Source: Chamaelirium japonicum
Taxonomy: Eukaryota > Streptophyta > Magnoliopsida > Liliales > Melanthiaceae
Assembly: GCA_947650365.1 (NCBI GenBank)
Contig: OX393549.1
Location: 82,744,819 to 82,808,818 of the forward strand
Direction of reading: 5' to 3'
DNA: 64,000 nt
The position numbers were made by a program, and so were the translations under genes. Shown in pieces: positions 51,061-63,147 of the stretch (the first letter of the stretch is position 1; each line of letters begins with the position of its first letter). A model generated the notes under the pieces. The model did not search any database. It had not been told where the DNA came from and saw nothing but the letters and a program-made list of their open reading frames with translations.

Positions 51061-54000
51061 TCAATTTGTTTGGTGATTGAGCCATCGCAGTCCGATGCCG
51101 TACACCATCTTCTGGAAAGTAGACTTGGGCAAAGCTTTGGTGAAAAGATCCGCAAGATTATCGCTTGACCGTACTTGCTTGACTTCAATTTCCCTTTTCT
51201 TCTGAAGTTCGTGGGTGTAGAAAAACTTTGGTGAGATGTGCTTTGTTCGATCTCCCTTGATGAAGCCAGCTTGAATTTGAGCAATACATGCGGCATTATC
51301 TTCGTGGATAACTGTCGGCTCTTTGGTAACTGATGCCAACTGACAACTGCTCCTGATGTGCTGCACAAGTGACCTCAACCATACGTATTCTCTACTTGCT
51401 TCATGCAGGGCTAATATTTCAGCATGGTTCGATGATGTAACCACAAGTGTTTGTTTGGTCGATCTCCAAGAAATAGCTGCATTGTTATTCAAAAATACAT
51501 ACCCTGTTTGGGATCGACCCTTATGGGGGTCAGAGAGAAAACCTGAATCTGCATAACCAATCAAGTGAGGAGTACCACAAGAATAAAACAATCCCATATC
51601 AGTGGTTCCACGTAAATATCTAAATATTTGCTTTATTCCATTCCAATGCCTAAGAGTCGGTTCTGAACTGTATCTAGCCAATAGATTAACAGAAAAGCAT
51701 ATATCTGGTCTAGTACATTGAGCTAAATACAATAAAGCACCAATAGCACTTAAATACGGTTTTTCAGAACCAAGAATAGTTTCATGTTCCTCTTTAGGTC
51801 TAAATGGATCTTTATGAATATCAAGAGGTCTAACTACCATGGGAGTGCTTAGTGGGTGACATTTATCCATATTAAATTTCTTTAACAAATTTTCAGTATA
51901 TAAGGATTGATGTACTAAAATCCCACTAGAGTTACGCTCGATCTGCAGGCCGAGACAAAACTTAGTATCACCAAGTTCTTTCATTTCAAACTCCCTTTTT
52001 AGATAATCAGAAGTTTTCTTGAGCTCTTCAGGAGTCCCAATCAAGTTTATGTCATCCACATAAACTGCAATTATTGTAAATCCATTTTCTGATTTCTTTA
52101 TGAAAACGCATGGGCATATGGGATCATTCTTATAACCTTCCCTAGACAAGTATTCACTAAGGCGATTGTACCACATCCTTCCGGATTGCTTCAGGCCGTA
52201 CAATGCTCGTCTTAGTTTTATCGAGTGCGCACTCTTTGATGTTGCTTCAGGCAACTTGAATCCTTCTGGGACTTTTAATGTTGCTTCAGGCAACTTGAAT
52301 CCTTCTGGGATTTTCATATAAATATCTGTGTCTAGGTTCCCGTATAGGTATGCCGTTACGACATCCATTAGTCTCATCTCTAGTTTTTCAGAAACTGTGA
52401 GACTAATGAGATATCTAAATGTAACTATATCCATAACAGGGGAATAGGTCTCTTCATAATCAATCCCGGGTTTCTGCAGGAATCCCTGGGCTACAAGCCT
52501 TGCCTTATATCTAGCGATTTCATTATTTTCATTTCTTTTCCTTACAAACACCCATTTGAAACCTACAGGGTTTACGTTATTTGGTGTTTGTACTATAGGT
52601 CCAAATACTCCACGTTTCTTGAGAGATTCAAGTTCAGCTTGAATAGCTTCTCTCCATTTTGGCCAATCAGTTCTATGTCGACATTCATAGATACTACGTG
52701 GTTCATTATCTTCATCATCGCCCTTTGTTATTTCAGTAGCTACTTTGTATGCAAATATGTCATCGATGACTATTTCCTTTCGGTCCCAAATTTTACCTCT
52801 CATATGGAATATTGAGCTCTCATTATTTGGTACCGGTACCTTATCCATAATCACTGCAGGGATCTCTTCAGGAGTTTGAGGGAAATTTGACCGTTGGGAA
52901 ATATTTTCTTCTGGAAAAATATGGTCCATAATCTCTTCTGGAGCATTATGACCAGGTTCTTCTGGAACCTTAACTTCTTCTGGAGTTTTAGGGCATGATT
53001 TCTCATTCAACTTCCTCTTCCGGGGAACTGAATCTTTGGAACCTATAGGTCTGCCACGTTTCTGACGTGCAACAGTTTCATTAGTGGGAGTTGGAATATT
53101 AATTCTTGCAGGTACATTCTTGGCTGGAACAAACGACTTAGTTACATTAGTTGCATCATTGAAGGCATCAGGTAATTGATTTGCGATATCTTGCAAATGC
53201 AAAATCCTTTTTACTTCTACCTCGCATTGGGGAGATCTAGGATCTAGATGAGACATAGTGGAAGTATTCCACGATAATTCACGCCGTTCTTCGGGAATAG
53301 GTCGTTGCCTAGAAACTTCTTTATCTCCCCCTAACGGTGGGAAGACTGTCTCATCGAAATGACAATCTGCAAATCTAGCAGTAAATAGATCACCTGTTAA
53401 GGGTTCTAAGAATCTTATGATTGAAGGTGAGTCAAAACCTATATAAATCCCCAATCTACGTTGAGGACCCATCTTAGTTCTATTTGGAGGGGGAATAGGG
53501 ACATGCACAGCACATCCAAACTTTCTAAGATGAGATATATTAGGCTGAATACCTGACACAAGTTGTGCAGGAGAAAAATTATGGTATAAAGTAGGTCTGA
53601 GTCTAACAAGATTAGCAGCATGCAAGATAGCATGCCCCCATGTAGAAATTGGAAGTCTGGATTGTAAGAGTAATGGTCTAGCTATTAATTGCAAGCGCTT
53701 GATAAAAGCTTCAGCAAGGCCATTCTGGGTATGGACATGGGGGACAGAATGTTCGACTTCTATTCCTATGGATGTACAGAAGTCATTGAAGATTTTAGAA
53801 GAGAATTCAGCTGCATTATCCAATCGGATAGATTTGATATGGTTATCAGGAAAACTAGCTCTAAGTTTGATTATCTGGGATAATAATCTAGCAAATACTA
53901 AATTTCTAGTGGAGAGTAGGCTCACATATGACCATCTAGTAGATGCATCTATTAGGACCATAAAATATCTAAATGGACCACTAGGAGGGTGTATAGGACC

Positions 54001-54663
54001 ACAGATATCACCTTGAACCCTCTGCAGGAAGGTAGGTGATTCTGTCTCTATTTTCTTAAAAGAAGGTCTAGTGATTAACTTCCCTTGGGAACAAGGGTCA
54101 CAAAAATGGTCATTTGGAAAAGTCAAACTTCGATTGTTAAGAGGATGACCATAGGAATTGTAAATGATCTTTCTAAGCATACCTGACCCTGGGTGACCTA
54201 ATCTATCATGCCAAAGGACCAAATCTTCAGGATTTGGGAACTTCTGGTTCAAGTGAGTGGCATAGGACTCCATAACCCCAATGTGGATAAAGTATAACCC
54301 TAAAGATAGGGTTGAGCATTTTTCTAGTATTGAAATATGCTCTCCGTTTTTAGATGTGATGCAGATGTATTCTAGATTGCCTTCATTTGTAGTTTCTAAA
54401 TGATATCCATTTGCTCGGATGTCTTTGAAACTCAGTAAATTTCTTCTGGAATTTTCTGAGTATAGAGCATCCTTAATTAGCAAATGAGTACCATTAGGTA
54501 AAAGTATATGGGCTCTTCCGGACCCTGTAACTATGTCAGTAGGGCCAGCCACTGTAGTAACCATACGTGAATTATATTCAATGTTTGTAAAGAATTTTCT
54601 GTGTTTCAGTATGGTATGAGTTGTTGCACTATCTATCAGACAAATCTCTTTGCAGTTGGTCAT
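51061..54663 (-). CDS. Copia C polyprotein: protease, integrase, reverse transcriptase, RNase H
   Basis: A 1200-codon open frame. Near residue 11 CLIDSATTHTIL is the aspartic protease site (D-S-A form). Around 150 LWHDRLGHPG and CDPCSQGK form the GAG-pre-integrase/zinc region. The integrase triad is Asp of GDICGP (about 218), Asp of RLDNAAEF (about 281) and Glu of GLAEAF (about 317), with the usual 35-residue spacing. RT includes YKARLVAQGFLQ and the catalytic YVDD (about 868); RNase H includes GYADSGF, SNHAEILAL and HEDNAACI. A 15-residue unit is duplicated in RT (52220-52310). The first ATG lies just before the protease, so the true frame probably continues from gag upstream. It may still yield active enzymes, but packaging would need gag from elsewhere. 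Confidence 0.9.
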   Translation of the reverse strand: MTNCKEICLIDSATTHTILKHRKFFTNIEYNSRMVTTVAGPTDIVTGSGRAHILLPNGTHLLIKDALYSENSRRNLLSFKDIRANGYHLETTNEGNLEYICITSKNGEHISILEKCSTLSLGLYFIHIGVMESYATHLNQKFPNPEDLVLWHDRLGHPGSGMLRKIIYNSYGHPLNNRSLTFPNDHFCDPCSQGKLITRPSFKKIETESPTFLQRVQGDICGPIHPPSGPFRYFMVLIDASTRWSYVSLLSTRNLVFARLLSQIIKLRASFPDNHIKSIRLDNAAEFSSKIFNDFCTSIGIEVEHSVPHVHTQNGLAEAFIKRLQLIARPLLLQSRLPISTWGHAILHAANLVRLRPTLYHNFSPAQLVSGIQPNISHLRKFGCAVHVPIPPPNRTKMGPQRRLGIYIGFDSPSIIRFLEPLTGDLFTARFADCHFDETVFPPLGGDKEVSRQRPIPEERRELSWNTSTMSHLDPRSPQCEVEVKRILHLQDIANQLPDAFNDATNVTKSFVPAKNVPARINIPTPTNETVARQKRGRPIGSKDSVPRKRKLNEKSCPKTPEEVKVPEEPGHNAPEEIMDHIFPEENISQRSNFPQTPEEIPAVIMDKVPVPNNESSIFHMRGKIWDRKEIVIDDIFAYKVATEITKGDDEDNEPRSIYECRHRTDWPKWREAIQAELESLKKRGVFGPIVQTPNNVNPVGFKWVFVRKRNENNEIARYKARLVAQGFLQKPGIDYEETYSPVMDIVTFRYLISLTVSEKLEMRLMDVVTAYLYGNLDTDIYMKIPEGFKLPEATLKVPEGFKLPEATSKSAHSIKLRRALYGLKQSGRMWYNRLSEYLSREGYKNDPICPCVFIKKSENGFTIIAVYVDDINLIGTPEELKKTSDYLKREFEMKELGDTKFCLGLQIERNSSGILVHQSLYTENLLKKFNMDKCHPLSTPMVVRPLDIHKDPFRPKEEHETILGSEKPYLSAIGALLYLAQCTRPDICFSVNLLARYSSEPTLRHWNGIKQIFRYLRGTTDMGLFYSCGTPHLIGYADSGFLSDPHKGRSQTGYVFLNNNAAISWRSTKQTLVVTSSNHAEILALHEASREYVWLRSLVQHIRSSCQLASVTKEPTVIHEDNAACIAQIQAGFIKGDRTKHISPKFFYTHELQKKREIEVKQVRSSDNLADLFTKALPKSTFQKMVYGIGLRWLNHQTN

Positions 54664-55560
54664 CGTTCCTAAATGATAAGTTATGAGTCAATGAATACCA
54701 GAGAAGAAGTATCAATGATAAAACACAATTTCTAACTATAATCACCAGAACGATAATATAAATATCCAACAGAATATAAAAATTAATCAGCAATGTCTGA
54801 CAGAATAAAAACTACTAATCAATGTCTAACAGGAGATAAAAATTACTTAGCAATGTCTGACGGAATAAATAAAAGGAGAACTAAAGTCTTCAGAGATCCC
54901 AAGATTCAGGGATTTAATGTGCCATCGTCTAACTCATCAAAGTAATCTGAACTTTCTAGGTACGATGTCTTCAGGACATCAGTCTTATTCTGGTAATCTT
55001 CAGGCCACTCATTGTTTTCTAATGTTTACTGGAACGGCAGTTTCCAAACCAATGTCCTTTCTAGGACCCTAATTATCATCTCTTCCAGGATGATATTGGT
55101 GTCCACCTCTTCCAGGGTGGTCTCTACCTCTTCCAGAGTAGTTATTGTGTCCTTCGTCTGCCGTGTCTTCCACCTCTCGTTCCTCTGCCTCTACCTCTAC
55201 CTCTACCTTGGTAGAAATCATTGGCATTTGCTTCTGGCAATGCCAATGATCCAGTGGGTCTAGAATTGTAATTCTTTACCAGTAGGGTATTATGTTTTTC
55301 AACGATCAGGTGGACTTTTATGAGTTCTGAGTACTTCTGGTACTCCATCCCCTGTATTGCTGTTGTAGAATGATTATTTGGGTAGAAGGTAGATAGCGTT
55401 TTATCGTTCGCTCTTTGCTGCAGGCAAAGTGATCATCTTCTGGTGATCGTAGGGTTTCTTGAGTGCCTTATAGAGATCTACAGGATCTACTATGCTCATA
55501 TATTCATTCTTCAAATCTATCTTAACCATAGTTATATATTCATGTATGCATGCATGTTCA
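54664..55560 (-). pseudogene. Damaged gag of copia C
   Basis: On the - strand, pieces of a copia gag are visible: SIVDPVDLYKALKKPYDHQKM near 55490-55430, ILQQQYRG near 55370, YSELIKVHLIVEKHN and SRPTGSLALPEANA at 55340-55210, then a GRGRGRGRG tract. The usual ~100-residue stretch between the KM..LP and LQQQYR blocks is shortened to about 25 residues. After the Arg/Gly tract, frames are broken and only ERTLVWKLP marks the place of the CCHC knuckle. Confidence 0.7.
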
Positions 55561-56978
55561 TATATTCATTAATTACTATGATTACCATATTCAACATATG
55601 AATATGTAGAGACATATTATAGAAAATAATTTGACATATCAAGTACAAAGCCTATTAATACTGGGTATTAATAGGGTCCTTTTAGAAACCACTTGTCAAG
55701 GTAGAGCGGGTTATATGGAACCGTCATGCGCCTTGCCAAGCTTTTCTAAAAGGTTCTAATTACCTAAAGTACATTTAAAGAAGAAGATAACAACTTATGC
55801 ACATGGAATATGTAAGAAAACACAAGATATAAGTGCATGGTAAAGTTTGTTACAATTAAGGACAATTTTGTCCTTATTTGTAAAACAGATATTGCATATT
55901 GATCCTTTAGGGGCTAAACAGTTAAAAACATATATAATGTATATGAAATAGCAAAATCTGACCGTACTGATGCTTCCGGAACGGTTCGGATACCCAAAAT
56001 CAATATATGGATCGAAACAGATAGGTATGGATCAGGTTTATAATAACAAAATTAAAATGAACGGTTCACACTAAATCAGGCAGTCAACTATATGTGAATG
56101 CGTACAAAGATGGACGGGTCGGATCTGTTATATAAACAGTTGGGTCGGGTCTGCATAAATACAAATCGGGTTGGGTCTGTGTAAATCACAGTCGGGTCGG
56201 GTCTGTGTAAATCACAGTCGGGTCGGGTCTAGCCATTAAACAGATCAGGTCGGATATGATATATAAACAGTTGGGTCGGGTTTGTGCAAGCAGTCGGGTC
56301 AGGTTTACCATTCAATGGCTGCGGGTTAAGGATGCACAGTCTCGGGTCGGGTCTATTATATATAGAGGAAACCAACTCTATCACATTAAGGCCAAAATAC
56401 CCTTATAGTTCATTCAATTTTCAAAAACAATGCCATTAAAGAAAAGCTGATCAGGTTCTCTTTTCTTCATAAAACCAGAACCTGATCATGGGGAGTTGGG
56501 CCTAGGAGCAATGGCAGGTGTTCGGGTGGATTCTTCCGGCCTACTATCGAGGTGTCATCGCAGAGGAGAGCCACCGGAGGTGTCGTACGGGCCGGGCACA
56601 ATGGCACCGGGTTCCAATCTAAGCCACCTTATAGGTGGGTTGGGTTAGGCCTTTGAGCACACCGGCTCTGATCGACAGATCTTCTAGGCTAGGTGGCGGC
56701 CATGGAGGATGGGTTCAGATCGGGCCGGGTTTGGCTCCGACCAGGGTGGTCGGTGGTACGACGAAGAAAAGATTTTTGGGAGTACCTGGCGAGTACAAGA
56801 GTTGGAGCCGAAGTCCGGGAAGGTGAAAACCAGAGCCGGGTGGGAGGTCTCTCTCCTCTGTCTCTTCTCTCTCTTCTTCTCTTCCTCTCTTCCTCTTCGA
56901 TCTCTCTCTGCGATGGGTCAGCCGGGTCGTGCTCTCCGCTCGTGCTTCACGACGAGTTCACGTATCGTGCTGATAACG
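55561..56978 (-). other. 5' leader of copia C with gggtcggg repeats and primer site
   Basis: No clear protein. At 56110-56360 a ~35-45-bp unit (cagtcgggtcgggtctgtgtaaat with variants) repeats about seven times. Near the LTR a GC-rich segment (56480-56950) carries overlapping open frames in two frames, considered incidental. The reversed primer site is at about 56965-56978. Confidence 0.6.
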
Positions 56979-58560
<1,582 letters not shown>

Positions 58561-58599
58561 CAGTGCGTCCTCCGCTTCCAGATCCCACCACCTCCGGTG

Positions 58600-59026
58600 A
58601 GCGTAACCCGTACTCTGACTGTAACAACAAAAAGAACCACCTCTGCATATCTGTCTCTCTCTCTCTCTCTTTCGCTCTCGAAGTTCACAGCATCTCTCTC
58701 TCTCCTCCTTCCTCCACTCTAGGGTTCCATTCGCCCTCCCGCGGCAATCAACGGTACAAATTCTGTTAATTCCTTTTTCTGTAACTCCTGCTTGCGTTTC
58801 ATCTTCGATAAAAACTTGATGCGGAGTTGAATCATAATTTTGTAATCGGTATTATTATTTTTTTCTTTTTCCACATTTTTTTTTATAATCGTAGATCTAA
58901 ACGCAATCGATTTTGTTTTTTTTTGTTTTTTTCACCTATTTATTGATCTCGTGATCTGTTAATTGTTGTCACTTGATCTAGTGCAGGAAAGAGTAATTGG
59001 GGAAGTAAAGATTGGATTTTTCCCGG
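58600..59026 (+). other. 5' untranslated region with an intron (AP2-domain gene)
   Basis: A CT-repeat-rich exon ends at 58753 (caacg|gtacaa). The intron is 58754-58986, closing with ttgatctagtgcag. The coding exon begins at 58987 with the first ATG at 59027. The upstream start is not fixed. Confidence 0.55.
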
Positions 59027-59709
59027 ATGCTCGAATCAAAGAGCCCCCCAGATCCATCCGAGTTTCCGGAGAATACCAAGCCTCGATTGCCGTCATCAAA
59101 CATTGCTGAGGGTCCCGAGACCGACGGCACCGCCGGGCGAGAATCTAATATGGTGGAAGCCACCGGAGTGATAGCCCATAACTTCGAAGTATCATCAAGA
59201 AGCATTGGTGTTGCCGGAATGGAAGAGGCTGCGGAAGCCCCCGAATCAGTTCAAACACTTGATCATGGCAGAGAGACTGTAGTTTGGTCGATCGGCAGCA
59301 TTTCTGGTGAGAAAGCTGGTTCGCCGGAAATCTCCTGTTGGGAGAAAGGTGGTGACTTTGAAGGTACATCGAGATGCAGTAGCATTACCGGGGAGAGAGC
59401 CAGTTGTTCAGAAGCAACTGTTGGCAACTGCGGCGGGGTTGCTATGGTGGTGCCGGAGAAGAGTGCAGATAAGAAGGTCGGTAGCCTTCTTGCTGCGGCT
59501 ATGAAGAAGTTCACCGCCCCGAGATCGTCCAGTTATCACGGAGTCACTAAGTGAGTGTTATATGTTTACGAGGATGGGTGATGGAAGTTTTTTGGATGTA
59601 ATATAACTTTGGTGATTTGGTTGCAGGCTGAAATGGAGTGGCAAATATGAAGCGCACCTGTGGGACAACATGAGCCAAGTGGAAGGTCGGAAGCGTAAAG
59701 GAAAACATG
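59027..59709 (+). CDS. AP2-domain transcription factor (AP2/ANT-type), 5' part only
   Basis: Exons 59027-59550 and 59627-59709 join in frame (actaa|gctg) to 202 codons. Residues 1-165 are an acidic, Ser/Gly-rich region without known domains. From residue 167 SSYHGVTKLKWSGKYEAHLWD is the first half of an AP2 domain, and WDN..QVEGRKRKG has the ANT-type spacing rather than the euAP2 or ERF form. The canonical YRG is YHG here. The exon ends after one base of a codon (cat|g), just where AP2-family genes splice to a 9-base micro-exon coding VYL; I cannot find that exon in the next 4 kb. AP2 proteins are nuclear DNA-binding regulators. The specific role is unknown. Confidence 0.8.
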
Positions 59710-60842
59710 GTACTGCATTCTATATAATTTGCTTGTTCGTTTTTTTCCCCATTGAATTTTAACCATATGTTAGAAGGCAACTTAATGTTTTGGGCATTTG
59801 GTTTTCACATTAGAAACTGCATTTGGTGTCGGCTTCCAAAATGTAGGACTAAGAAGTTAGGTTTGTAATTATTCTGAGAATAATTGTTTCGAGGTCGGTA
59901 CGTGTTGTTGAGGGGAATCAAAGCATCATATCGTAGGGAGTCTAGGGACTGTATTACGTTTATTCATGTTCTCTGAATTGTGATTTGTGAAAGAAGTAGC
60001 TGCGTTTTAAAACCAAAATAGGATGGCGAGGATAGGCGTATGTGTTGTTGATGTTGGAAAATATGGAATCAGAAACTAAAGCCTTTGAGGCACGATCGTA
60101 TACGTTTTCTATAAAGCATGATTTACTCTGACTCAGATAGAGTTTGCTGATTGAATAATTGCAAACCCGCTTTCAGGAGACAACAAAGCCTCCTGAGAGT
60201 TTGAGATTAGCAACAACGAAGAACTCCAAAGAACTCTCTTACACTGTAAGTTTGTTGAAATCAGAGGGAGAGAACCAAGTTGGGAGCAATTGAATTTTTG
60301 ATGTGTCCAGGAGTGTGGAGTTGGCCTTTATTTTTAAGTCTTTGAATGGACAGATTTCATATGGTGTCTTTTCAAAAAGATGTGTAAGCACCGCTTAAGA
60401 GCAAAGCCATATATTTGGATCTGAACACATCTTTGCACACTCGTATGTGATCCATGTCTCATAAAAAAATCGAGCTGTGGGCTTTGCCCATGAACCCCTC
60501 GGCCTTGCGGGCAGGGGGGCGCTGCCCCCTGCAACCCCTCACGAACTCAGTGTGGAGTTGGTTCCGCGAAAAATGTGGTTTGGTATTAAACACTCTCTTT
60601 CCCATAATTCGTTTAAACTAAATTTAATAAGCACCGACGTTGAGATATCCTCAACAGTTACTACAAAACACTTACGTAGCACTCTATATGTAGCATTTTC
60701 ACAAGAGGTTTCCAAAGCAGTTGAGATATTTGATTAGAATGCCTAGGTTGTCCTTGAAAATATGGGATTTTGAGAATTCTGAAAGGTAAGATGTACATGT
60801 ACTTCAGGATAGGAAGATTGCAGTTGATGGTTGACCTAGAAT
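59710..60842 (+). other. Probable intron of the AP2-domain gene
   Basis: After the donor g|gtactg no AP2 continuation is visible. At 60470-60560 a GC-rich phrase (gggctttgccc, then ggggggcgctgccccctgc) stands out as a short foldback, possibly an insertion remnant. Confidence 0.5.
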
Positions 60843-61300
60843 TAGGGGTGGCAAAAATCCGGATACAGGTCAGTTCCGATTGGACAAGTGGCTATACTTA
60901 TAAGTTATAACCATATGTTTGACCCGGACCTAGATTTCGGTCAGCTTTGCTTGTTCGGAACCGACCCGGTTTCAGATCAGATAACCTAGAACCGACCCGA
61001 ATTGTCTTAATATGTAATAAATTGTATTTATAATATTGTATAATTTGATCTATTAAGTATATATACATTATAAAAAAACTAATTATATATTTATTTAATA
61101 ATTTGTATTTTAATATATTATATTATATAAATTTGGACAAACCGGGATGACTTGTCCAAATTGGTCGACCTGAATCCGGACTTGGATTTAAACCAGACAA
61201 TCTCATGGACCCTGGCTTGGATTTCGAACAAGAAATCATTTTTGAACCGGGTTTTTTTCCTGATCGATCGGATGGTTCGGACAAAAAATCACCACCTCTA
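60843..61300. mobile_element. hAT-like MITE, 458 bp
   Basis: Ends taggggtggcaaaaatcc and, in reverse, tagaggtggtgattttttg. Flanks cctagaat (60835-60842) and cctagaag (61301-61308) form an 8-bp duplication with one mismatch. The interior carries gacccgg and ccgggt blocks around an AT-rich centre, like 45928-48393. Confidence 0.8.
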
Positions 61301-61463
61301 CCTAGAAGGTAAATTCTTTAAATAATTTTTTAAAATGTTGAATATAATAGTTGTGATTGAGTTTGGAGTGATGGCCATATCTCTTAATAGTTCCTAGATA
61401 TATGATTATTATGATATGCAACATATGGCTACATCCTAGATTTGTACCTCGAAGAAGCTTCTT

Positions 61464-62181
61464 CAATGTTTTAAAAAACGGAAGGCGGAAGACGGGCGGT
61501 CAAGTAGTTTCAAGGCGGAAGGCGGAAGGCGGACGACTAGGCGGGCGCCCGGAGAAAAAGGCGGGCGCTCACCTATATAAAATATATTATATATATTCTA
61601 TATGTATGTATATATATAAATTCATAATTCTATATAAAAAACAATATTAGAAAGTTTTACATATGCAAACATCAAAACTACCGATCTGAATATAAAAGTT
61701 TTATGAAAAGGGAGGAGGGGATTGGGTGGGTAGGGGTATTTCGGTATGGTTACGTCAATACCTATACCCGATTGTCCCTCTAACTTAAGTATACCAGATA
61801 ATACAGTTGTACTCCAACTTTATTGTGATGTACCCAAATTCCAACCAATCATATATTGTTATCCAAATTCTATCCAAACTCATACCATACAAGAACCAAT
61901 ATAGTAAAAAATCGTAAGAGCTTCTTAAACATTTCATCATAATACATTGAAAAAAAAAATTCCTCAAACAATTGCATATGGTGAAGAAACAAAAAAATCA
62001 TTACAGAAAAAAAAAAAATTTCCTCAAGCAATTGCATACAGTGAGACCGCCTAGGCGGGTCGGATCCCGCCTAGGCGCCCGCCTTTGTTCAACCCGCCTG
62101 CAGTGCCGCTTTTTGCTGAAGCGGAGCGGCCAACCCCCTAAAACGCCTAGGCGGCCGCCCGGACCGCTTTTTAGAACAGTA
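61464..62181. mobile_element. hAT-like element, 718 bp, second member of the cctaggcgg family
   Basis: Ends caatgttttaaaaaacgg and, in reverse, tactgttctaaaaagcgg, bounded by agcttctt at 61456-61463 and 62182-62189. Right-hand ccgcctaggcggg and ccgctttttagaaca match 37036-37573; the centre differs. Confidence 0.85.
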
Positions 62182-62189
62182 AGCTTCTT

Positions 62190-63147
62190 GATATAACTAA
62201 AGCATGTGTGCTTCTTTTTTTAATACACAAGCTGTAAAAGACTTAGCTAGGGTCTTTGATATCTAACAATACTTGTGCTCCCCCCCCCCTCTTTTCTCCT
62301 CTCCACCTCCTCCTCCTCCTCCTTTAGAAGAGGGATCTTTTCTCGGCTAGAATAACTTAGCTATAATTTGTGAGTCTAGCATTGCATTACGTGTGTAAGT
62401 CTCAAGAAAGATAAGTGGATAAAGCTAAAAGCTAAAACAAATTGTTGAGTTTTTGTGAAGAGAAAGCCATACACTAGAATTCTCGAACAAGTACATGTAG
62501 CCGATGTGCACTTACTATGACATGATGTTACTTGGGAATAGATGAGGTGGGTTAAGCGGGGTCATGGACAACTTGGACTAGCTACTTAGGTGATTGTATG
62601 ATTTTACATAATCTAATTGCTCAAGCAATGATGATAATACAACCACCTCATCTAGGTTTTCAAGCAATGCCGATAATACAATTACCTCATCTAGGTGTCC
62701 AAGCAATGCCAACAATATATGAATGTTCTATCTCCTAGATTGAAGTTTTACAAGCATTATTAGGTGCTAAATGTAGAGTCAAAAGGTTATGATGAACTAA
62801 AGGTCAACATTGCGTGATTTTTTTAGTAAACAAGTCCAGAGGGCTTAAGTTAGAGAATTGTACTTAAGATGGATTACACAATGCAGCAACTAAAGAACTT
62901 AATTAAGTCAAATTACTGTGTGGACATTTGCCTTGTAGATGAGTATGATATAAAAATAGACTCGAGCATGAGAGCCCAAAAATATGCCTGGGACTTAGAA
63001 GTTAGGAGACACTAAACATAAAGGGAAAACCTTTGTGAAAAGACCACATGGAATTTAAGCACTTCATCTACGATGGTTTGCATAAAGCCCAAGATCACCC
63101 AACTGATCAACTTTTTAATGCAATTTAGTAACAAACTAGGAACTATG
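62190..63147. other. No gene seen; short 39-bp tandem repeat inside
   Basis: AT-rich sequence. At 62622-62715 three copies of a ~39-bp unit (caagcaatgccgataatac, then aattacctcatctaggt) follow one another. A poly-C/(CTC)n run lies at 62281-62325. Confidence 0.55.
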
